Below, in pieces: positions 5,729-9,365 of a DNA stretch of 9,365 nt (its first letter is position 1; each line of letters opens with the position of its first letter). The DNA lies in NCBI GenBank assembly GCA_003230355.1, contig QIDD01000024.1, positions 1 through 9,365 on the forward strand, given 5' to 3'. Made by a program: the position numbers and the translations under genes. The stretch comes from Methanobacteriota archaeon (GTDB lineage Archaea; Hydrothermarchaeota; Hydrothermarchaeia; Hydrothermarchaeales; SZUA-236). Below the pieces are notes generated by a model. The model was not told the origin of the DNA and did not search any database. It saw only the letters and a program-made list of their open reading frames with translations.

Positions 5729-5753
5729 GCTCGTTCAATAGGGATTTGTTAAC

Positions 5754-5768
5754 ATGATTCGTGTTTGA
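5754..5768 (+). CDS. Possible four-codon leader ORF (MIRV)
   Basis: The first ATG after the predicted transcription start opens ATG ATT CGT GTT TGA, ending two bases before ATG 5771. A leaderless mRNA would meet this start first. It may be a leader peptide, an unused start, or the trace of a frameshift; four codons cannot be tested by composition. Confidence 0.2.
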   Translation: MIRV

Positions 5769-5770
5769 GA

Positions 5771-6064
5771 ATGATAGTTATGGGTCTTGAAGATTATAGG
5801 GAAACTTTTGTTGAGATGGATGGTTGCGGTCTTTTTTCAGAGGATGATCGTCGGTATCTTGTTGACCGCGGAATCCTTGAGTCAAAGAGGTCGAAAACAG
5901 ACATCAGCTGTCCGAGCTGCGGGAGCCCGCTTCCAAAAGAGCTTATCCAGAGAATTGCAAGCCTACTAATCGAATCCATTCACCGCGACCGTGACAGACT
6001 TGCAGGATCAATTTCTCAAAGCAAACCAGTGGTTTCTGAGCATGATTCGATGATGTTTAGATAA
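5771..6064 (+). CDS. Small protein with one CPxCG zinc knuckle, unknown function
   Basis: 97 residues from ATG 5771 (an in-frame TTG at 5765 and ATG at 5780 are alternatives; none has a clear ribosome-binding site). It is charged and soluble, without signal or membrane segment. A single DISCPSCGSPLP knuckle (Cys47, Cys50) looks like half of a zinc ribbon; the only other cysteine is Cys19 in DGCG, so a complete four-ligand site would need dimerisation or a partner. After the knuckle comes a probable helix (KELIQRIASLLIESIHRDRDRL). I do not recognise a family. It is probably monocistronic: a TATA box lies upstream, and a T6 run follows the stop, inside the end of the convergent aglB gene. Confidence 0.65.
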   Translation: MIVMGLEDYRETFVEMDGCGLFSEDDRRYLVDRGILESKRSKTDISCPSCGSPLPKELIQRIASLLIESIHRDRDRLAGSISQSKPVVSEHDSMMFR

Positions 6065-6070
6065 CCCAAC

Positions 6071-6076
6071 TTTTTT
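6071..6076 (+). terminator. T-run terminator after the CPxCG protein gene
   Basis: Six T begin six bases after the TAA stop and reach into the stop codon of the convergent aglB gene. Confidence 0.45.
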
Positions 6077-8097
6077 CACACCATCTGATAAATGAAGATG
6101 TAGTTGCTGTCGTCGTTGTAGACTGGCTTGAAACGGTCAAGTCCTGCTCCCGCGCCGGTGTTGAAGGGCAGCATCTTGGGAAGCAGTTTATTCTTCATAT
6201 CCGGGTCTGGCAGCAACTCATCGTTTCCAGCCGGTACAAACCCTGTAAACCATATCCGCCAGTGATTGCCTATGTTTTCAATCGCGTAGGACTCAATGTT
6301 GTTTACCTCTAGAAAGTCATCGATCGCCCGCTCATCCACCTCACGGCTGCCTGATTTTTCAATGGTATTCTTATAAAAATACATCCCGTCATCGGCCCGG
6401 AAGTTAATCGTGTTTGCAAGCATAAACTCTTCAAAGCTTACGATCACATAGACGGGTTTGTCATCTTTGTTGTATTTTTCAATTATTTCCAGTGCATCAT
6501 CCTCGTTTGAAGTTAAAATCTTTGCAATATCCTTTCGTCTTTCAGTACCGCCCCCTGGATCTGCGATTGTAGCTCGTTCTCCAAGTCCCTGTATGACATA
6601 TCCATAATCCCACCAGGCAATTACAACAGAGTCTTCAGGGGAATTTTCTTTCAATGCTTCCATGGCATTCTCCCAGTGTTCGGTTCTTTCGGAATGATAT
6701 TCCTTCAACTCTCCTGCGAAACCCACTTCTGATGAGATAGTGCCGTAAACAGAAAGAAGAAGTAATACAACCAATATATTTGCAATAGCCATGGATTTTT
6801 CTTTGCCTTCCGCTCCAGACTTGCTGGATGCAGACTTAAGCAAGTTGAAAAATCCATAGGCAACCATCATTGAGGCGGCAGGTGCAAGTATGAAAAAAAG
6901 ACGCGCCTGTAAATATGCTGCAAAAGCGGAGGTTATTAACCACGCAGCAACAAACAACCAGTTGAAATTCAAATTTTTCTTTCCCTCTTTAAAGTAATAA
7001 TATGCTCCGATTAGAACAAAAGGAATCATAAAGGAAAAGGGGTTTCGTGAGAATGTGTATCCCTGTTCTGTAGCCCGTTGAGCTTCTACAGCAGTTTCAG
7101 ATCCGCCCGTGGTAAGCTGATTAGAAAGCGACTTTACCAGGCCTATAGCTTCCTTTTGAAGATTCAGTGCAAAGATTAGAAGAACAAAGATCCCTAGGAA
7201 AAGCCCGATGAGGTGGAGCGGTCGAATCTTTTTATTAACTGTGTTTTCAATGCGTTTTGATAGGGGTTGTGCAAGCGCCAAGATTGAAACATATGTCAGC
7301 GGGGCATAGCGAAATGAGAAGAAGATGTTTTCAATGGAGAATGTCTTTGGACTGATAAAATGGATTATTGTAAATCCGGTGAACGCCATTATCGCGGTGG
7401 TTTGTGATAGTTTTTCATCAGGCTTTGTGACAGCCTGGATTAGAACGGTGATAGCGATGAGCAAAATGAAGTATGAGACCCCTCTCCAAGTGTATAGTGA
7501 AAGCGCCATGAAGAGGCCGCTTAGAACTGGTAGGATGAGGGTTTTTCGCTTTGATAAGTCGAGCTCCCTCGTTGATCTGATAAATAGATAAAGCCAGATG
7601 AACACTGTGATTGCGGCAAGGCTTTCTTTTTCCACAAAACCTGCGAATGTCCGCTCGATTGATGCTGGGAGAACGACGTAGATGAGTGATGTGAGAACTG
7701 CTGTTTTAGTGTCGAATAACTCGCGGCTTAAAAAATAGAGCGGCACAGCAGCTAAGGCTCCGAAGAAGGCTGGGAAAACAATCATATATCCTGTTAAAGA
7801 CGTGCCAAGGGGCTGCAAAAGCTTGTATGTATATGCGATGAAATAGGGGAGCAGCAGAGGGGCATTGGACAGACTCTTGCCCTCTGGAAATGAGGCAAGC
7901 GTAAGCCTGTCAGGGGCGCCTCCATTCTGCAAAATAGATTTAATAATGCTGAATTGATAGTATGTATCGCCAAGGGTCAGCCGATGTAGAAAAGGGTTGT
8001 AACGAATCAAAAAACCCAAAGCAACAATTAACGCAAGCAATAGGTAAAGATGCTTTCGTTTAATGTTATTAAGATTAGAAATGTATTCAACTATCAT
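6076..8097 (-). CDS. aglB: Oligosaccharyltransferase catalytic subunit AglB/STT3
   Basis: 673 residues: an N-terminal part of about a dozen hydrophobic helices (first at 16-32, last at about 438-454) and an extracytoplasmic C-terminal domain. It transfers a glycan from a dolichyl carrier to Asn of N-X-S/T sequons on exported proteins. Motifs: first acidic motif GDTYY at 43-47; second, EKES at 156-159 in the place of the usual DxD/ExE; TAVE at 335-338, matching the TIxE/SVSE metal-binding loop; and the signature WWDYG at 495-499. The C-terminal domain is short, so this is a short-form AglB. The ATG has GTGATCC directly upstream in ribosome-binding register, and TTTAAAA about 26 nt upstream. 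It lies 61 nt after the 268-residue membrane protein gene on the same strand, so co-transcription is possible. No glycosyltransferases are in the window. Confidence 0.93.
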   Translation of the reverse strand: MIVEYISNLNNIKRKHLYLLLALIVALGFLIRYNPFLHRLTLGDTYYQFSIIKSILQNGGAPDRLTLASFPEGKSLSNAPLLLPYFIAYTYKLLQPLGTSLTGYMIVFPAFFGALAAVPLYFLSRELFDTKTAVLTSLIYVVLPASIERTFAGFVEKESLAAITVFIWLYLFIRSTRELDLSKRKTLILPVLSGLFMALSLYTWRGVSYFILLIAITVLIQAVTKPDEKLSQTTAIMAFTGFTIIHFISPKTFSIENIFFSFRYAPLTYVSILALAQPLSKRIENTVNKKIRPLHLIGLFLGIFVLLIFALNLQKEAIGLVKSLSNQLTTGGSETAVEAQRATEQGYTFSRNPFSFMIPFVLIGAYYYFKEGKKNLNFNWLFVAAWLITSAFAAYLQARLFFILAPAASMMVAYGFFNLLKSASSKSGAEGKEKSMAIANILVVLLLLSVYGTISSEVGFAGELKEYHSERTEHWENAMEALKENSPEDSVVIAWWDYGYVIQGLGERATIADPGGGTERRKDIAKILTSNEDDALEIIEKYNKDDKPVYVIVSFEEFMLANTINFRADDGMYFYKNTIEKSGSREVDERAIDDFLEVNNIESYAIENIGNHWRIWFTGFVPAGNDELLPDPDMKNKLLPKMLPFNTGAGAGLDRFKPVYNDDSNYIFIYQMV

Positions 8098-8098
8098 T

Positions 8099-8128
8099 GG
8101 ATCACTTTTGACTAAGGTTTTAAAGATA
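8099..8128 (-). promoter_or_regulatory. Ribosome-binding site and TATA-like element before aglB
   Basis: GTGATCC (8099-8105, minus strand) complements the 16S 3' end and sits at -8 to -2. ATCTTTAAAACC (8117-8128) could be a TATA box, but its distance of about 26 nt from the ATG would leave the ribosome-binding site untranscribed, so only one of the two is likely to act; if the ribosome-binding site is used, the transcript comes from upstream. Confidence 0.4.
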
Positions 8129-8158
8129 TTGAACTTAATAGTTAAGAAGCTATCGCCT

Positions 8159-8965
8159 TCAATTAGATGAGAAGGAGATAATCAATTTATCCCTTGCAAT
8201 GCTCGTGAAATGTCGGAGAAATGCAACCCAGAGAAGCGTCATTGCAAACATCTCTAAAAACTCCTCCAGAGACTTTGCAAAATGGCTCACAGTGTAGTCG
8301 CCGAGGGAAAGCCTTTCTTTAATCAGCGAAAAAACGTTCCATCCGTGGTCTGCGTCAAGACCTTCGATGAAATCCAGGCCAAAGGCAAATGCAATAATTA
8401 GTACGGCGGCAACGAGCAGAATCCTACCCTCCCTGTCTGTTAGTTCCTTCCACAGGAAAATTAGCATGAACAGCCCTACTAATAAAAAAAAGGGACCGAG
8501 CACAAACTGCCAGGCGTAACTTGGGTAACGCTCAAACAGCCTTGCAGCATGTGAGGAAAGACCCCCTGAACTTGGGTTTTCAGTGATTTCTCCAAAGGCA
8601 GTGCCGATTCGTTCATGGATCTCTGCCCCATCGTCCACAGCCATGTAGGTGAAAAAAGCAGCGATAATGCTCCAGCCGATTATTCGCGTATTTGAGTGGC
8701 CTTTCATTCTGTTTAGCAGAACTATAGCCCATAGTGTGAGCCCGACCATGAATGTCTGTGTCGTGCCAAACCATGACGGAACACTCCCCTCGCGAGCGAT
8801 GTTAAATATCCTGCGGATGGCGAGAATCTCAGAAAGCTCCCTATAATTTATGACAGCGTCAAGGATCACGAATGCGATTTCTATTGCGACCAGGGCGATT
8901 GCAAGCCTAAGAATCAAGGCGCTACTGTTAATTTCTATTCTCTGTGAAGCCTCTTTTTTAGACAA
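8159..8965 (-). CDS. Polytopic membrane protein, unrecognised family, with conserved acidic/His motifs
   Basis: 268 residues from TTG 8965, chosen because GGAGG lies six bases upstream. About six hydrophobic helices: 15-37, 66-86, 95-112, 153-173, 181-200 and 236-253. Polar residues cluster at helix ends: VDDGAEIHER (Asp111, Asp112, Glu115, His117, Glu118), LDFIEG (Asp198, Glu201), and HFAKSLEEFLEMF (His228, Glu234, Glu235, Glu238). An ExxH, a DxxE and an ExxxE inside a membrane protein are the kind of ligands that can hold metal ions, so a membrane-embedded metalloenzyme or ion-handling protein is possible; this is inference only. Similar D-E-A-x-x-x-H-E patterns occur in uncharacterised bacterial membrane proteins as I remember them. 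The next gene upstream is a close paralogue; aglB follows downstream. Confidence 0.8.
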   Translation of the reverse strand: MSKKEASQRIEINSSALILRLAIALVAIEIAFVILDAVINYRELSEILAIRRIFNIAREGSVPSWFGTTQTFMVGLTLWAIVLLNRMKGHSNTRIIGWSIIAAFFTYMAVDDGAEIHERIGTAFGEITENPSSGGLSSHAARLFERYPSYAWQFVLGPFFLLVGLFMLIFLWKELTDREGRILLVAAVLIIAFAFGLDFIEGLDADHGWNVFSLIKERLSLGDYTVSHFAKSLEEFLEMFAMTLLWVAFLRHFTSIARDKLIISFSSN

Positions 8966-8971
8966 GTTGTT

Positions 8972-9016
8972 CCTCCGCTAAAAAATCTTGTTCCACTGTA
9001 CATAAATATATTTATG
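8972..9016 (-). promoter_or_regulatory. Shine-Dalgarno and palindromic TATA box of the membrane protein gene
   Basis: GGAGG (8972-8976) fixes the TTG start at 8965. The 16-base perfect palindrome CATAAATATATTTATG (9001-9016) contains a strong TATA box; a start near 8982 gives a leader of about 17 nt that includes the ribosome-binding site. Being symmetrical, the box could also recruit TBP for plus-strand transcription, where no gene is seen. Confidence 0.6.
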
Positions 9017-9104
9017 GTCTCAATATTTCCTATGCTGCTTACTCAACATGCAATGCCAGATTTTTTTTAGAATGGTTGCGAGGTTAGGTAATGTTTGCCT
9101 TCAA

Positions 9105-9365
9105 TCACCCCTTCTTCTTCTGCGTCTTCAAAGGAGAAAAGGAGACTACCAGCTTATTCCGGGTCAAATAGATGAAATGGCGCAGGAAAGCAACCCAAAG
9201 AACAGTTGTTCCAAACATCTCTAAAAACTCTTCCAGAGACTTTGCAAAATGGATCACAGTAGAATCACCCAGCGATAACTGCCATTGTACCCATGTAAAA
9301 ATATTCAGCGCATGATCCGGCTCAAGCCCCTCGATGAAATCCATGCCCTGGGCTATAGCAAAAAG
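9105..9365 (-). CDS. Paralogue of the 268-residue membrane protein (partial, 5' end outside the window)
   Basis: The open frame runs off the window edge and ends at TGA 9105-9107; 86 residues are visible. The Met codon at 9344 is internal, since the frame continues upstream as LFAIAQG, matching IAFAFG before LDFIEG in the neighbour. Over 69 aligned positions I count 46 identities, about two thirds, including the whole of HFAKSLEEFLEMF, LSLGD and LWVAFLRHF. The C-terminus differs and ends in a lysine-rich KTQKKKG tail. The DFIEG and EEFLE acidic residues are kept, so both copies probably retain function. They form a tandem duplication on the same strand, separated by 139 nt with a separate promoter for the second gene. 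Confidence 0.85.
   Translation of the reverse strand, partial: LFAIAQGMDFIEGLEPDHALNIFTWVQWQLSLGDSTVIHFAKSLEEFLEMFGTTVLWVAFLRHFIYLTRNKLVVSFSPLKTQKKKG

Larger units (their letters stand above)
4985..5753. other. Long intergenic region with no convincing protein gene, dense in stem-loops
   Basis: Every ORF here is short, lacks a recognisable family and mostly reads through hairpins, so I reject them as genes. What it holds: a chain of short stem-loops from 5001 to 5463, including CTTTTC/GAAAAG (5001-5018), TAATTC/GAATTA (5111-5128), TACAAAGC/GCTTTGTA (5129-5147), the palindrome TTGCATATGCAA (5175-5186), TTCTTTTC/GAAAAGAA (5188-5207), and the repeat copies B and C listed separately. Between 5471 and 5640 there is a pyrimidine-rich stretch (about 5578-5605) followed by CATATATAG (5607-5615), a possible TATA element of unknown purpose, and otherwise nothing I can name. 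Confidence 0.6.

Noticed and set aside
5544..5738. Minus-strand ORF of 64 codons over copy C
   Set aside because: Covers the TATA box and start region of the plus-strand gene and has no promoter of its own that I can see; similarity to the antisense of copy B follows from the DNA repeat.

Overview
The window is archaeal. The clearest signs are a tRNA gene with anticodon CAT, interrupted after position 37 by a 40-nt intron in a textbook bulge-helix-bulge structure and lacking an encoded CCA; TATA-type promoters about 26-30 nt upstream of several start codons (leaderless or very short-leader transcripts); TTG starts; T-run terminators; and an AglB/STT3-type oligosaccharyltransferase. Composition and gene set do not let me name a lineage.

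Layout. (1) 1-90, plus strand: C-terminal tail of a 2-isopropylmalate/citramalate synthase family enzyme, overlapping tail to tail with (2) a minus-strand pair of trans-prenyltransferase genes (2125 to 74). One has an aromatic residue five positions before the first Asp-rich motif (short-chain, GGPP-type); the other has Ala there (long-chain type). (3) 2126-2399: divergent promoter region with a hairpin-rich repeat element (copy A). (4) 2400-3113: membrane-anchored DsbA-like thiol oxidoreductase. (5) 3115-3312, minus: small two-helix membrane protein whose promoter overlaps that of (6) aspartokinase with two ACT domains (3378-4775). (7) 4866-4979: intron-containing tRNA(CAT). (8) 4980-5770: about 790 nt without a convincing gene but packed with short stem-loops and two further copies (B and C) of the repeat seen at 2204-2363. 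(9) 5771-6064: small protein with a single CPxCG knuckle. (10) Minus-strand membrane cluster: aglB (8097-6076), a 268-residue membrane protein of unrecognised family (8965-8159), and the 3' part of its close paralogue (9365-9105, running off the window).

How the genes fit together. GGPP is the backbone of archaeal membrane lipids and a likely primer for the polyprenyl (dolichyl) carrier used by AglB; the DsbA-like protein and AglB both act on the outer face of the membrane on exported proteins. Aspartokinase and the isopropylmalate synthase tail point to a cell that makes its own aspartate-family and branched-chain amino acids. These links are inferences from family knowledge; the genes are not one operon.

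The least ordinary parts are the hairpin-dense intergenic region with its repeat family (copies A, B, C), the tandem paralogous membrane proteins with conserved acidic/His residues in or near membrane helices, and the predicted mini-ORFs starting at the predicted transcription starts of two genes.
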